NCBI RefSeq assembly: GCF_017591425.1
Contig: NW_024465777.1
Span: forward strand, 3,968,001 to 4,032,000
Source: Ochotona curzoniae
Lineage: Eukaryota; Chordata; Mammalia; Lagomorpha; Ochotonidae
Direction: 5' to 3'
DNA: 64,000 nt
Part shown: piece by piece, positions 23,801 through 32,010 of the stretch
How positions within the stretch are numbered: position 1 is the first letter of the stretch
Layout of the letters: each line of letters begins with the position of its first letter
Translations under genes and position numbers: made by a program
The notes under the pieces: generated by a model
The model's database searches: none
Told to the model about the DNA's origin: nothing
The model's input: the letters and a program-made list of their open reading frames with translations, nothing else

Positions 23801-26060
23801 GCTGTACATCAGTGCTACACCCAGAGCAGTCCCCCAGCATACATCAACTGTCCAGCTCAAGCTCCTTCTAGTACTTCCGGGTGTGACACAGGTAAAGAGT
23901 TTACACACATGTGCTGGAACATGTGAAGCAAGGACTGTGAAGGCCGCCGAAGGCCCCTCTGGGTGACAGGGCTGACAGGGGTCAGGGAAAGGTGCTCTAG
24001 AGATGGTGAAGAACTGAGACCATGGGAAGGAGCAGATGCGATGGCAGCCGCTGGCAGGTCCTGCCCTCGGAGAGGTTAACACTTGGCGACAAGGAAGGTG
24101 GCAAGTATGGCGGGGGGCTGCTCTTACCTGAAACCTCCCATGCCGTGGGAGAAGATGATCAGGGGATATCCAGTGTCCTTTGTCTTAAAGGGCCCATTCC
24201 AGCTAACAGGTAGGCGATAAGATCCTAACAGAGACATGGGCTGTAGAATGTCTGGCTGTCCTGACGTCATTACCCCAGGCAGCGTGGACACAGGCATGGG
24301 TGGGAACTCAGGTGCTTTTCCCTTTCGGAGAGCCTCATTTATCCCCAGGGCTGGTGTACCTATTTCCCAACCTCCATCCAAGGGAGAGTGAAGACAACAG
24401 GGACAGGAAGACACAGCCAAAGGGCCAATACTGAATGCTCAGGGGCAAATCAGGGGCAAATAACTCCCTGGGTGCCGAGCTTCTAACCGAGGGGCTTTTG
24501 GCAGAAGACAGCAGGACTGGATGGAGAGCTGCAGGAGACTGCAGGCTCCTTGGCTTTGATTTACATAATAGCTGTGCAGGGTGGGAGTTAACACCACGTG
24601 GGGAATAAACAAGTTAACAGCCACAACACCACATGGGGAATAAACAAGTTAACAGCCACGAATAATGGAAGATACTCTGTGTCCCAAACACTGCCCTGTG
24701 GGCTCCACATGCAACCCAGACAGGCAGCTCTGCAAAGTGTTCACACAGGCTAAGTAACTTACAACGGCCACCCAGCTGGCAGATTACAAAGTCTGGATCT
24801 GAGCCCAGGAGGAGCTAATTCTCTCTCCACTACACCCATTACAAAGGTGGACCCTGCAAGCTTTCAGGTACCATGGGGGCTTGGAAATGGCTGGGGGCGG
24901 GGCTGGTCCTCACCCACAGCCAGGCTGAACAACATTCCCCCCCAGCGCTTGTTGAACCGCAGGTAATCAGCCAGGCCCGTGTAGTACTCATAGCGGGGAA
25001 TCCATAGGGGTTGCTCTACAGTGGCCTCCGCCTCTTGGCAGGGGTAGAAGATTCGAAAGAAGGTTCCCTGTAGGAAAGAGGAGAGCAAGAAGCTAAGCAC
25101 TGTGTGATTCCCCAGCAGACGCCCCCTGGGCAGGTGCATGGGGCACTAGCAAAGCGGGGCAAAAGTACAAGCAAACGCACACTACACTAATGTACTGAGC
25201 CTTCTTCACCTTGAGGAAACCCAGAGAGAAGCAAACTTTTTTTGAGCATACATGTTAGGCTTACGTGCTTTCAGTCCACGGTATTTTCAACTACAATAAT
25301 CTGAGTGTTTGAAACATTTAAAAGTTTTAAATCTGGCCACGAACCCAGGCTTGGAGGAGCCCAAGAGTCATAGACCCAGCTCTCAAGCTTGTATGAGGTG
25401 GCACTGGTGGGAGTGGCGAGCCCCTCTGGCAGGCTGGCCGGCCTTGGAAGCGGCAGCACACCCACAGTTCACAGGGAGTAGGTGAAGGGTTCCCAGATGG
25501 TGTGTGCCTCCTGTAATGAGGACAGGGCTGGCACAGAGAGGCCTAGATTGGCAGAGGTGAGAGCAGGAGGGAACAGGTGGAGCCAGCAGAGGGACAAGAA
25601 AGACCACTGCCTATTTGCCCAGGTCAGGAAGACAAGGGCATGGGCCCAGGGCTCCTCCTATCACGCCCTGCGAGCAGGGCACAGTTAGATCCCTTCCTAG
25701 GGCCAGGCATCTGCCCCCCAGACAGGCAAATGCACACACCTGTGGGCTGTCTGGGAGGCGAGAACCCTCTCACCTCCGCCTCCTGGGATAGTTCTCCTAT
25801 TTAGGAAAGAAGAAAACAGTTTGAGCAGACAGTCCTGGGGGTGCCAGAAGGCAATCTAGACAGCTCTGATTTGGTTTCCTGCCCCTGGAATCACACAGCC
25901 AGAGCTGCAGCAAGCATTGCACCATGCAGGCAAAAGCTGTGGACATGCTGGTGGCGCTGGGGACACTTACCTGGAGACCCTGACCCTCCATCACATCGCC
26001 GCAGCCTACCGGGTGGGGGCCTGTGACCTGGGGAAAGCACACGGACTGGCTGGCCCCCAT
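6869..26060 (-). CDS. PAFAH2: PAFAH2, platelet-activating factor acetylhydrolase 2 (10 coding exons)
   Basis: Intracellular serine phospholipase (PLA2 group VII type) that removes acetyl or short oxidised acyl chains from the sn-2 position of PAF-like phospholipids. Ten exons join into 1,179 nt = 392 residues plus stop, the same length as I recall for human. The alpha/beta-hydrolase nucleophile elbow GHSFGG puts Ser at residue 236; Asp259 lies in the ALDAW context and His314 in GSVHHSQ, completing the triad. The N terminus MGASQS fits an N-myristoylation signal (Gly2, Ser6), as known for this enzyme. The start at 26,060 has a strong Kozak context (G at -3 and at +4). All splice sites are GT-AG and phases match. 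Nothing is broken. Divergent from EXTL1, whose start lies 18.6 kb to the right. Confidence 0.96.
7240..7375 (+). mobile_element. MIR fragment
   Basis: gaggaaactgaagctcaggc followed by a ttgcccagggtcat block, a clear MIR core, in PAFAH2 intron 9. Confidence 0.65.
7820..8095 (+). mobile_element. L2 LINE 3' fragment
   Basis: aaagctgaaggaggagggag, then gcagagggtactgcagtgca and aagggcccgtggcagg follow the order of the L2 3' end as I know it. Confidence 0.55.
8096..8200. repeat. Duplicated block, copy 2 (PAFAH2 intron 9)
   Basis: gactcaggcctgacaagg, acgatcagaaaattctggtg, tcctcaagggctcatc; same order and direction as copy 1 with small gaps. Confidence 0.65.
8500..8730 (+). mobile_element. Truncated old C-repeat SINE
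   Basis: Only the 3' two thirds recognised (cagcagggaaggctcagggc, then gaactagaagatggaagact). Confidence 0.55.
8868..8900. repeat. (TTTTC)n / poly(T) run
   Basis: Repeated ttttc units leading into poly(T), the degenerate tail of the adjoining reverse SINE. Confidence 0.8.
8900..9165 (-). mobile_element. Old C-repeat SINE
   Basis: gaaaggcagagttagagaaa start and cctaacccacttgaccataa end, the rabbit-like older form. Confidence 0.8.
9645..9975 (-). mobile_element. Old C-repeat SINE
   Basis: Includes a G run at 9,690-9,698 within the purine tract and ends in ctgcgccacaacgcccaccc. Confidence 0.8.
10394..10548 (-). CDS. PAFAH2: PAFAH2 coding exon 9 (catalytic histidine)
   Basis: Encodes [16 protein letters not shown] through MLAFLQKHL. 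His314 completes the triad. Acceptor TTCTAG before 10,548, donor GTAAGG at 10,393; ends in phase 1. Confidence 0.95.
10625..10790 (+). mobile_element. MIR fragment
   Basis: ttgattctcactgcaacttt and aagggaggcatcttcccctg match the MIR middle. Confidence 0.55.
10985..11110. repeat. Unnamed dispersed repeat, copy 1
   Basis: Shares the order gggaac..., gggccac, catcatttgaggccaca, aaaatgat with a second copy at 13,210-13,310. I do not know the family. Confidence 0.5.
11774..11944 (-). CDS. PAFAH2: PAFAH2 coding exon 8 (catalytic aspartate)
   Basis: Encodes [17 protein letters not shown] through QSRIITVL. Asp259 of the triad is in VALDAW. Acceptor TTCCAG before 11,944; donor GTGAGT at 11,773; ends in phase 2 within Leu310. 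Confidence 0.95.
12255..12360. mobile_element. L2-like fragment
   Basis: Pattern of 'ccctgctcccaaggagctcc ... agggaagacacaacaaacaa' typical of L2. Confidence 0.5.
12560..13210 (+). mobile_element. L2 LINE fragment interrupted by a SINE
   Basis: acttttaaaatgtgaataag and ttaaaaattcttcagc before, and tacccactcaggaggcttct through aggaacaccctgctcc after, follow L2 order; the SINE at 12,690-12,985 splits them. Confidence 0.6.
12690..12985 (+). mobile_element. C-repeat SINE inserted in L2
   Basis: Middle-aged copy; tail tctgcctttccaatttaggg. Confidence 0.8.
13210..13310. repeat. Unnamed dispersed repeat, copy 2
   Basis: Homologous to 10,985-11,110 (catcatttgcaggccacata, aaaatgatgaagtt). Its right part continues after the SINE at 13,631. 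Confidence 0.5.
13311..13630 (+). mobile_element. Young C-repeat SINE with perfect target duplication
   Basis: Full-length, head gggcccggcccaatggcgca. Flanked by identical 15-bp copies of aaaaatgagcctgtt at 13,296-13,310 and 13,631-13,645. Confidence 0.95.
14042..14133 (-). CDS. PAFAH2: PAFAH2 coding exon 7 (catalytic serine)
   Basis: Encodes [19 protein letters not shown] through [10 protein letters not shown]. The nucleophile Ser236 sits in GHSFGG. Acceptor CCTCAG before 14,133; donor GTGAGT at 14,041; ends in phase 2 within Arg253. Confidence 0.95.
15405..15780 (+). mobile_element. Ancient L1 3' fragment
   Basis: gggcatttgggttactctca, gttgctgggtcaaagatgta and later gtgggacaatgtgcactcct keep the order of an old mammalian L1 3' region. 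Confidence 0.55.
15550..15605 (+). mobile_element. 5' scrap of a C-repeat SINE inside the L1
   Basis: gggaccagagccatggcata then accagcatccc matches only the SINE head. Confidence 0.5.
16240..16345 (-). mobile_element. Short element with mariner-like inverted ends, copy A
   Basis: Minus strand reads ggtgcaaacatttttgaaat and ccatgcatcattttttcata, nearly the same as the copy at 22,075-22,200. Confidence 0.5.
16515..16778 (+). mobile_element. Old C-repeat SINE
   Basis: tgatgcagtaggttaagctg head; ctgcctttcaaataaataaa tail of the older subfamily. Confidence 0.8.
16790..17108 (-). mobile_element. C-repeat SINE, tail-to-tail with the previous one
   Basis: tggaaaggcagatttactga to gaaccattgcaccagcccct. 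Confidence 0.85.
17588..17680. repeat. (AC)n microsatellite with interruptions
   Basis: About 93 bp of AC repeats broken by AGAC and ACGC units. Confidence 0.95.
18097..18210 (-). CDS. PAFAH2: PAFAH2 coding exon 6 (residues 185-222)
   Basis: Encodes [15 protein letters not shown] through GGLDLKMLK, 38 residues with phase-0 borders. Acceptor CCTGCAG before 18,210; donor GTGAGG at 18,096. Confidence 0.94.
19100..19241 (-). CDS. PAFAH2: PAFAH2 coding exon 5
   Basis: Encodes [12 protein letters not shown] through EFHVRNPQ (to residue 184). Acceptor TTTCAG before 19,241; donor GTAGGT at 19,099. Ends in phase 0. Confidence 0.94.
19577..19645 (-). CDS. PAFAH2: PAFAH2 coding exon 4 (short, 69 bp)
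   Basis: Found by looking for the missing link between the exons on either side: encodes [17 protein letters not shown] and ALPEHR. Acceptor CTAG before 19,645 and donor GTGAGG at 19,576; both junctions split an Arg codon AG|G, in phase with exons 3 and 5. Confidence 0.92.
20030..20302 (-). mobile_element. Old C-repeat SINE
   Basis: cttgagaggcagacagagac start; head region ttgctgcaccaaatgcctgc. Confidence 0.75.
20597..20896 (+). mobile_element. C-repeat SINE
   Basis: tgctctggtatatcaggcta head through gcccttccaataaaaagaaa tail. Confidence 0.8.
20943..21275 (+). mobile_element. Young C-repeat SINE with internal 9-bp duplication
   Basis: Head gggcccggcgcggtggcgca. The unit gggagacct is present twice in tandem near 21,111-21,128, unlike other copies. 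Confidence 0.92.
21320..21425 (+). mobile_element. 3' fragment of an old C-repeat SINE
   Basis: ctggctctggcgcttggctt to gtgttctgccttcaagtaat. Confidence 0.55.
21484..21800 (-). mobile_element. C-repeat SINE
   Basis: taaagatttatttattttta to gagtcatcatgccagtcctg. Confidence 0.88.
22075..22200 (+). mobile_element. Short element with mariner-like inverted ends, copy B
   Basis: ctggtgcaaatgtctttgaa, atccatgcatagtttttttc and ttgtccaagaactttctgaa. Left and right ends are roughly reverse complementary. Confidence 0.5.
22210..22312. mobile_element. L2 fragment
   Basis: ggcactgtcctaggctacgg, then tctctgccttcatggagctc, a standard L2 motif. Confidence 0.6.
22317..22620 (+). mobile_element. Old C-repeat SINE
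   Basis: ggccggcgctgagctgcagt head; tail followed by poly(A) and a (TA)n run. Confidence 0.8.
22619..22648. repeat. Poly(A)-(TA)n run
   Basis: A12-13 followed by seven TA units. Confidence 0.9.
23325..23548 (+). mobile_element. Truncated C-repeat SINE
   Basis: Starts inside the element (ctggggtgccagtgccagtc) and ends ttactctgccttcaaaataa. Confidence 0.7.
23560..23660. mobile_element. L2 fragment
   Basis: attcattgaatcaacaaatg, cttactgagtgcttatgata, a textbook L2/MIR-type 3' pattern. Confidence 0.6.
24128..24224 (-). CDS. PAFAH2: PAFAH2 coding exon 3
   Basis: Encodes [12 protein letters not shown] through FSHGMGGFR. Acceptor GTTAG before 24,224, donor GTAAGA at 24,127, ending in phase 2 inside Arg114. 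The SHGMGG stretch is the conserved turn preceding the oxyanion region; I recall SHGLGA in human. Confidence 0.94.
24590..24659. repeat. 35-bp tandem duplication
   Basis: Two 35-bp units (24,590-24,624 and 24,625-24,659) beginning aacaccac; they differ only at the ninth base (g/a). In the intron between PAFAH2 coding exons 2 and 3. Confidence 0.95.
24690..24810 (+). mobile_element. MIR fragment
   Basis: ggctaagtaacttacaacgg and gtctggatctgagcccagga. Confidence 0.6.
24914..25067 (-). CDS. PAFAH2: PAFAH2 coding exon 2
   Basis: Encodes [10 protein letters not shown] through ...LFSLAVG. Acceptor TACAG directly before 25,067; donor GTGAGG at 24,913. Ends in phase 1, the Gly81-82 region codon being completed by exon 3. 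Confidence 0.94.
25971..26060 (-). CDS. PAFAH2: PAFAH2 coding exon 1 (residues 1-30)
   Basis: Starts at the ATG at 26,060 and ends in ...EGQGLQ at donor GTAAGT (25,970). The exon continues upstream as 5' UTR to an acceptor CAG, most likely just above 26,108 with an alternative about 8 nt further in. Carries the Gly2 myristoylation signal. Confidence 0.93.
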
Positions 26061-26299
26061 CTCGTCACCAGCTGACTCCGACGACTCGGGCAGTGCTGAG
26101 CTGGGTAGCTGGGAGGAGGAACACAGAGCAGTCTTTTGTTGGCTTCCGGCTTACACAGGCTATCAGCCACCCCCGTTCACCTCCTTATCAGGCCATCCTC
26201 CCTGCCAACCGTGCACCAAATCTTGCACCTCATCTACTCTGACTTTACCAAAGTGAGGGCTGCTTTTTTTTTTCGGTAGTTGGAGGAGTTAGAACTGCA

Positions 26300-26400
26300 A
26301 ACCTCCCAAGGAGTGTTTATTCAGCACTTTGTTCTGTGCCCTGCAAGCACTAAGTGCTGTGGAGACCACAGCGGCCTCTATGAGGTTCACAATAAACATG
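26300..26400. mobile_element. L2 fragment
   Basis: gtgtttattcagcactttgt, gcaagcactaagtgctgtgg. Confidence 0.5.
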
Positions 26401-26449
26401 AAGATCCCTTACTGACCCCAAGACACCGGACAAGCTCTGTGCAGGCACC

Positions 26450-26590
26450 CACCTCACTGACCTCTCTCTACAGCTCTCCGAGACAGGCACTGAGAAGGCC
26501 TTGTTGTAGCGAAGAGGAACTAGGGTCTAGAGAGCTTGGCTCATTTCCCCCAGTGACCCAACCTGTCTAATCCAGAAGCTAACTTCTAAA
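26450..26590 (+). mobile_element. MIR fragment
   Basis: gctctccgagacaggcactg then gaagaggaactagggtctag. Confidence 0.55.
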
Positions 26591-26949
26591 CCATGATGGG
26601 TCTGCACGTGGCAGACACAGGCTGCACACAAGTACGAAGTCACCAGCCCAAACCTGTGCTGAGCCTCGGATGATGAGGACGCTCAGAGGGGCCAGGGAGG
26701 CAGGGAGGATGCTAGGCAAGACATCATGGAAGAGCACAAAAGGGCAGAGATGGGGAAGAGATGGTGTGGACAGCCAATGGCAACAAAGGCTTTGGTGTGA
26801 CAGTGTGCGGGCTTCTAAGGCCACAGCGTGCCAGAACTTGGCTCCTTCCTACACTGGGGCCAAAGGTATCACCTCCCGCCCCTCTTCAGCTTCCTTGGCA
26901 CCGTCTCACCCCCACCATCATGATACACACGTCTTTGTGTGTATCATAC

Positions 26950-27095
26950 CATTTTTTACCCTTACCAAAATCACTGAGATATGTAATATCATCTCATGTT
27001 GCACGCGAGAAAACTCAAGCTTGAAAAAGCCGGGTCATCTGACCCACCGCAGGCAGCTGGCAGAGCCAGGCCTCGCACGACGGCAGGTGGCTATT
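26950..27095 (+). mobile_element. MIR fragment
   Basis: acgcgagaaaactcaagctt and gcaggcagctggcagagcca. Confidence 0.5.
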
Positions 27096-27476
27096 TCATG
27101 GAGGAAGAGCTCCACCATCCCGCGATCCACTGCCTCAGGATTTGGCTGGGGCCAACTGCTTCCCGTTTTGAGGATCGAGTCTTAATTAATGCAAGCCAAT
27201 TATTCCTGACCACTCTGTGGTGGAAGAGGGCGGCACATGGCGTTAAATGGGTCCTGTCTGGCTGAGGGGAGCAAGTTCTCCCTTGTGTTGAGCAAAAGTG
27301 ATGTTCAGATGTCACCTGCCAAGTGGCCGTGAACTGGGTAACCACTTTGGACCAGGGGGACGAGCCTTTCTCTCAAGGTGAGGGGCAGAGAATGGACAAC
27401 CACAGAGGAGCCACCTGTGTGGAGTGAGACTCCCTGGATCAGGCCGCATCTGAAACCCAGACTTTCTCTCTGCTTT

Positions 27477-27795
27477 AGAGAAACTTACTTATTGAAAAGA
27501 CACAGTAACAGAGAGAGAGGAAAACAAAAAAAAAGACAGAGAACATCATCTTCCATCTGCTGCTTCCCTCCCCAAATGCCTACTGAAGCCCGGGGCCAAG
27601 GACTCCAGCGAGGTCTCCCACATGAACGGAAAGGGTCCAAGTACTTGCGCTGTCTTCAGCTGCTTTCCCACGCATATTAGCATGGAGCAAGATCAGTGAG
27701 GACTTGAACCACGCACAACAGCCAAGACTTGAACTGACAGGAGTTGCTGGTGTCGCAAGCAGCGGTTGAATCTGCTGTGTCACAATACTGGGCTT
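27477..27795 (-). mobile_element. Old C-repeat SINE
   Basis: acttacttattgaaaagaca to ctgctgtgtcacaatactgg. Confidence 0.75.
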
Positions 27796-27955
27796 TAGAC
27801 TTACTTGTTTAAACCATTTGGATGCAGATTTCTGTTATTTGCCCCAAAAGTATCGAACTGAATCCACCAACTCCCAGGCCAAGTGTTAATTAGATTATTT
27901 TGCTTCCTTTAATATGCTCCAGGAGGGATTGGCAAGGCCAAATCAAAGCCTATCT

Positions 27956-28280
27956 GGGGCCTGGCATGATAGTGTAATGGTTAAAGTACTTGCCTTGAAT
28001 GCACCAGGACCCATATGGTCGCTGGTTCGTATCCTGGCAGCCCTGCTTCCCATCCAGCTCCCTGCTTATGCCCTGGGAAAGCAGTGGAGGACGGCCCAAA
28101 GCTTTGGGACCCTGCACCCGCATGGGAGACCCGGAAGAGGTTCCTGGCTCCTGGGCTTTGGATTGGCTCAGCTCCAGCCGTTGCAGCTGCTTGGGGAGTG
28201 AATCATCCTATGGAAGATCTTCCTCTCTGTCTCTCCTCTTCTCTGTATATCTGCCTTTCCAATAAAAATAAATAAATCTT
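27956..28280 (+). mobile_element. Young C-repeat SINE with target duplication
   Basis: Head ggggcctggcatgatagtgt. Flanks aaagcctatctggg (about 27,945) and aaagcctgtctggg (about 28,291) differ at one base. Confidence 0.92.
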
Positions 28281-28334
28281 AAAAAAAAAAAAAGCCTGTC
28301 TGGGCAAGCAGAGACCTTTCTGGCATTGCACCCG

Positions 28335-28420
28335 GCAATCAACCACAAACCAGCACCCACATGGGATGCTGCTGCCACAGTGCAGGGGACCAGCCCACTG
28401 AGCCACTGCAGGAGCCCCCA
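28335..28420 (-). mobile_element. 5' fragment of an old C-repeat SINE
   Basis: ccagcacccacatgggatgc to ccactgagccactgcaggag. Confidence 0.5.
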
Positions 28421-28999
28421 AATACATAATCTGAAAAAAAATCTTTTCTTTCCATGTAAATTTAATTTCTTAATTTTTGCTTCTCTTCTCTGAAGCAGAT
28501 TTGAAAATAAACTGCCGGTCTCAGTTCATGGTCTTGCTCTTCTTGTGGTGGAGGAAGTACGCGGGGACCACCTGTGGCTGGGGTCACAAGACTCGTGCCA
28601 CCCACATGACAGTGCAGCGGCAGCACGCCCTGGCTGTCAGGACAGATAAGCCAAAGATAATCAGATAAAAGGTCGGACAAAGAGTGCTCCTCCCCCGCAG
28701 GGGCCGAGGCCAGGGGAAGGAAGGGGTGGCGGCTCTTCAGGTAGAGGCTCACAGTGCTGGGGGTGCCAGGGGAGAAAGGCTGTGACTCTCTGCAGAAGGG
28801 GACAGTTCTGCAAGCGCGAGGCTGAGGGGCTAGATCAGGGACACGAGGTGGCAGGTACGAGGGACCCACCACGGAGGCCCAGCCCCTCCACAGCCTCACA
28901 GCCCCACCTGGATGGGGCTGGGGACACTTGCACATTCTTGTGGGGCTGGAACAGGGACAGGGTGAAGTGACACCTTCAAAGCACCTAGTCGGGGGAAGG

Positions 29000-29203
29000 G
29001 GAGGGGAGTTCACACAGCAGTTAAGATGCCATCCAGACAGGGAGGTCCAGAAGAAGCTCCTGGCTCCTGGCTTTGGGTCAGATCAGTTCAGCTTCAGCTG
29101 CTGTGGCCACTTGGGGAGTGAACCAGCAGATGGAGGATCTTTCTGTCTCTCCTTCTCTTTGTAAATCTGATTTATCTTTCCAATAAAAATAACTAAATCT
29201 TTT
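29000..29203 (+). mobile_element. Truncated C-repeat SINE
   Basis: Missing its head; tail tctttccaataaaaataact is the landing site of the next copy. Confidence 0.75.
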
Positions 29204-29532
29204 TTTTTTAAGATTTGTTTATTTATTGGAAAGGCAGATATACAGACAGGAGGAGAGACAGAGAGGAAGATCTTCTGTCCGATGATTCACTCCCCAAGTG
29301 AGCACAACAGCTGATGCTATGCCAATCCGAAGCCAGGATCCAGGAACTTCTTCCGGGTCTCCCATGCGGGTGCAGGGTCCCAAAGCTTTGGGCCGTCCTC
29401 CACTGCTTTCCCAGGGCACAAGCAGGGAGCTGGATGGGAAGTGGAGCGGCCGGGATTAGAACCGGCACCCAAATGGGATCCCAGCATGTTCAAGGCGAGG
29501 ACTTTAGCCGCTAGGCCATGCTGCCGGGCCCA
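29204..29532 (-). mobile_element. Young C-repeat SINE inserted in the previous tail
   Basis: Opposite orientation; flanking aaaataactaaatctt and aaaataaataaatctt form a near-perfect duplication. Confidence 0.9.
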
Positions 29533-29749
29533 AAATAAATAAATCTTTAAAAAAATAATAAAAAGCTGCCACCCAGAGATTCCCTGTTACAGTGTCTGGC
29601 GTCCCCGCCGGTGCACCCAATCCCAGCTTCCTGCTAATGCGGTAGACCACAGGTGACGGTGACGTGATTGGGTCCCTACTACCCATGATGATTCCCTCTC
29701 TTCGGCCAGGCCCCGTGCTAGCCAGCAGGCATTTGAAAATCAGTCTACA

Positions 29750-29924
29750 GGGCCTGGCACTGTGGCCTAGTGGCTAAAGTCCTCGTCTTGAATGTGCCGG
29801 GATCCCATATGGGCACCGGTTCTAATCCCGGCAGTTGAGTGAATCATCGGAAGGAAGATCTTCCTCTGTGTCTCTCCTCTCTGTATATCCGCCTTTCCAA
29901 TAAAAAAAAAAAAAAAGTCTTTAA
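29750..29924 (+). mobile_element. Internally deleted young C-repeat SINE
   Basis: Has a full head (gggcctggcactgtggccta) and tail but jumps from ctaatcccggcag directly to ttgagtgaatcatcgg, losing about 150 bp of the middle. Confidence 0.88.
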
Positions 29925-29929
29925 AAAAA

Positions 29930-29972
29930 AACGAATCTGCCTTTCCAATAAAAATAAACAAATCTTTTTTTA
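29930..29972 (+). mobile_element. Isolated C-repeat SINE tail
   Basis: cgaatctgcctttccaataa plus A-rich end only. Confidence 0.6.
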
Positions 29973-30019
29973 AAAAATGTACAAGTATATTCTAGAACCT
30001 CCACTTCCAGAGGCCAATC

Positions 30020-30135
30020 AGGTTTCTAGATTTATTTGAGGGGGTTGAAAGCAAGAGAGAAAGAAAATGGGAACCTCCACCTACTGGCTCACTCCTCAAA
30101 AATGGCCAGAGCTGGCCAGGCCAAAGCCAAATGAA
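30020..30135 (-). mobile_element. 3' fragment of an old C-repeat SINE
   Basis: agatttatttgagggggttg to ctggccaggccaaagccaaa. Confidence 0.55.
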
Positions 30136-30539
30136 GGAACACATAACGAGTCCCTACTCTGTGAGGAAAACAAGCAGAGAGAGATGCTGGCCTGCGGCGA
30201 GGACAGTGGCCAGTGTCACCCCGGGAGTAGGTCCGGACAGGTAAGACATCAGTGCGTACAAGGCTAGCTTGTGTTCATGGGATAAATGAAATCTTGAGCT
30301 CAGCGATATGTAGGGCACCAAGTGAAATCCTCCTCCTGTAAGGGGTGGCCTGGCACACGGGGCACACTCATACCACACATGGACATCGTGTGAATAAGAG
30401 CTTCCAAGCGCAGAGGTGCGTCGATTTGGCTTATCAGAAACACCTGGGTTTCAGAAAGCCTTATAGGGTACAAGCGTATGGCCTCACGGTCAGGACACCA
30501 CTGTTCCATGTGGGAATGCCTGGGCTCATCGCTCAGCTC

Positions 30540-30860
30540 AGGGGCCAGCACTGTGGTGCAGTGAATTAAGTCACCGCTTACAACATTTGTAGCACCGACA
30601 TCCCACGTTGTATAACTGCTTGGTCCTAACTGCGCAACTTCCAACTCAACCCCCCACTAACGTTCCTGGGAAGACAGCTGAAGACGGCCCAAAAAAGTAC
30701 ACAGGTTCTTGATACCCGAGTAGGAGATCTGGACGGAGTTCCAGATTCCTGGCTTCAGCCTGGCCTAGCCCTCGGGTGACTGTGGCCACGTGGGGTATGC
30801 ATCAGCAGATGTAATATCTGTCTCTCCCTCTCTGTCACTCTGCCCTCCAAATAAAAAGCA
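30540..30860 (+). mobile_element. Old C-repeat SINE
   Basis: ggggccagcactgtggtgca head; cactctgccctccaaataaa tail. Confidence 0.8.
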
Positions 30861-31010
30861 ATGGTGGCGGCCCAGATGGCTGAGTTCCTGCTACACCCAC
30901 AAGGACTCTCAGCTCCCAGCTCCGGCCTGGCCGGGCTCATCCACCTACAAGCAGCTGAGCAGCGGACCATAGATGGACATTTGTTTCATTCTCTCTTTCT
31001 TTTTCTTTTT
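30861..31010 (+). mobile_element. 3' half of an old C-repeat SINE
   Basis: gtggcggcccagatggctga, then tcagctcccagctccggcct. Confidence 0.5.
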
Positions 31011-31054
31011 TGTTTTTGTTTTTAATTTTTATTTGAAATAATTAAAGAGGAGGG

Positions 31055-31293
31055 CCTAGCTGCTCCTTTTCTCATCCAGCTCCCTGTTTGTGGCCTGGCA
31101 GTAGAGCATGGCCCAAAGCCTTAGGACCCTGCATTTGTGTGGGTGACCTGGAGGAAGCTCCTGCTCTTGGCTTCAAATAAGCTTATCTCCGGGCGTTGTA
31201 GCCAGTTAAGGAGTGAAGCATCAGATGGAAGACCTTTCTCTCTGCGTGTTCTTCTCTCTGCATATTTGCCTTTACAATAAAAACAAATAAATC
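31055..31293 (+). mobile_element. Truncated C-repeat SINE
   Basis: Begins at the box-B side (ttctcatccagctccctgtt); tail tttgcctttacaataaaaac. Confidence 0.75.
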
Positions 31294-31612
31294 TGGGCAT
31301 GGCGTGATAGTGTAGTGGTTAAAGTCCTCAGCTTGAACACACCAGGATCCCATATGGGTGTTGGCTCTAATCCTGGCAGCCCCGCTTCCCATCCAGCCCC
31401 GTGCTTGTGGCCTGGGAAAGCAACTGAGATGGCCCAAAGCTTTGGGACCCTGCATCCGCATGGGAGACCCAGAAGAAGTCTGGCTTCGGATTGGCTCATC
31501 TCCAGCCATTGTAGCTGCTTGGGGAGTGAATCATCGGATGGAAGATCTTCCTCTCTGTCTCTCCTCCTGTCTGTATATCAGCCTTTCCAATAAAAATAAA
31601 TAAATCTTTAAA
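31294..31612 (+). mobile_element. Young C-repeat SINE
   Basis: Head tgggcatggcgtgatagtgt, inserted at the tail of the preceding copy. Confidence 0.9.
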
Positions 31613-31713
31613 AGTAAATAAATCAATAAATCCTAAAAACTAACTATATCATCTATTAAATATAAAATGGGGACAGTTCATAATAAGAAATTTAAGTAAG
31701 AAAACTGTTATTG

Positions 31714-32010
31714 TTGGGGTTGTATGGCATAGCAGGTAAAGCCAACTGCCTGTGCTGCCCACATCTATATGGGTAACAAATGTGAATCGTGGCTACTCCA
31801 CTTATAATCCAGCTTCCTGCTAATGCACCTGGGAAAGCAGCAGAAAATGGCTCAAGTGCTTGGGCCTCTGCACCCACATGGAGACTGGAAGAAGCTCCTG
31901 GCTCCTGGCATTGTACCAGCCCAGCTCTGGTCATTCCGGTCATTTGGGGAGTGAACCAGCAGATGAAAGATTCCTCTCTCTGTGCAATTCTGCCTTTCAA
32001 ATAAATAGAT
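31714..32010 (+). mobile_element. Old C-repeat SINE
   Basis: ggggttgtatggcatagcag head; ttctgcctttcaaataaata tail. Confidence 0.82.

Noticed and set aside
24590..24659. CRISPR-like direct repeat
   Set aside because: Only two adjacent units without spacers, in a vertebrate intron.
28462..29013. 183-codon minus-strand open frame
   Set aside because: Proline-rich without family features; only the small block discussed in the findings is worth checking.
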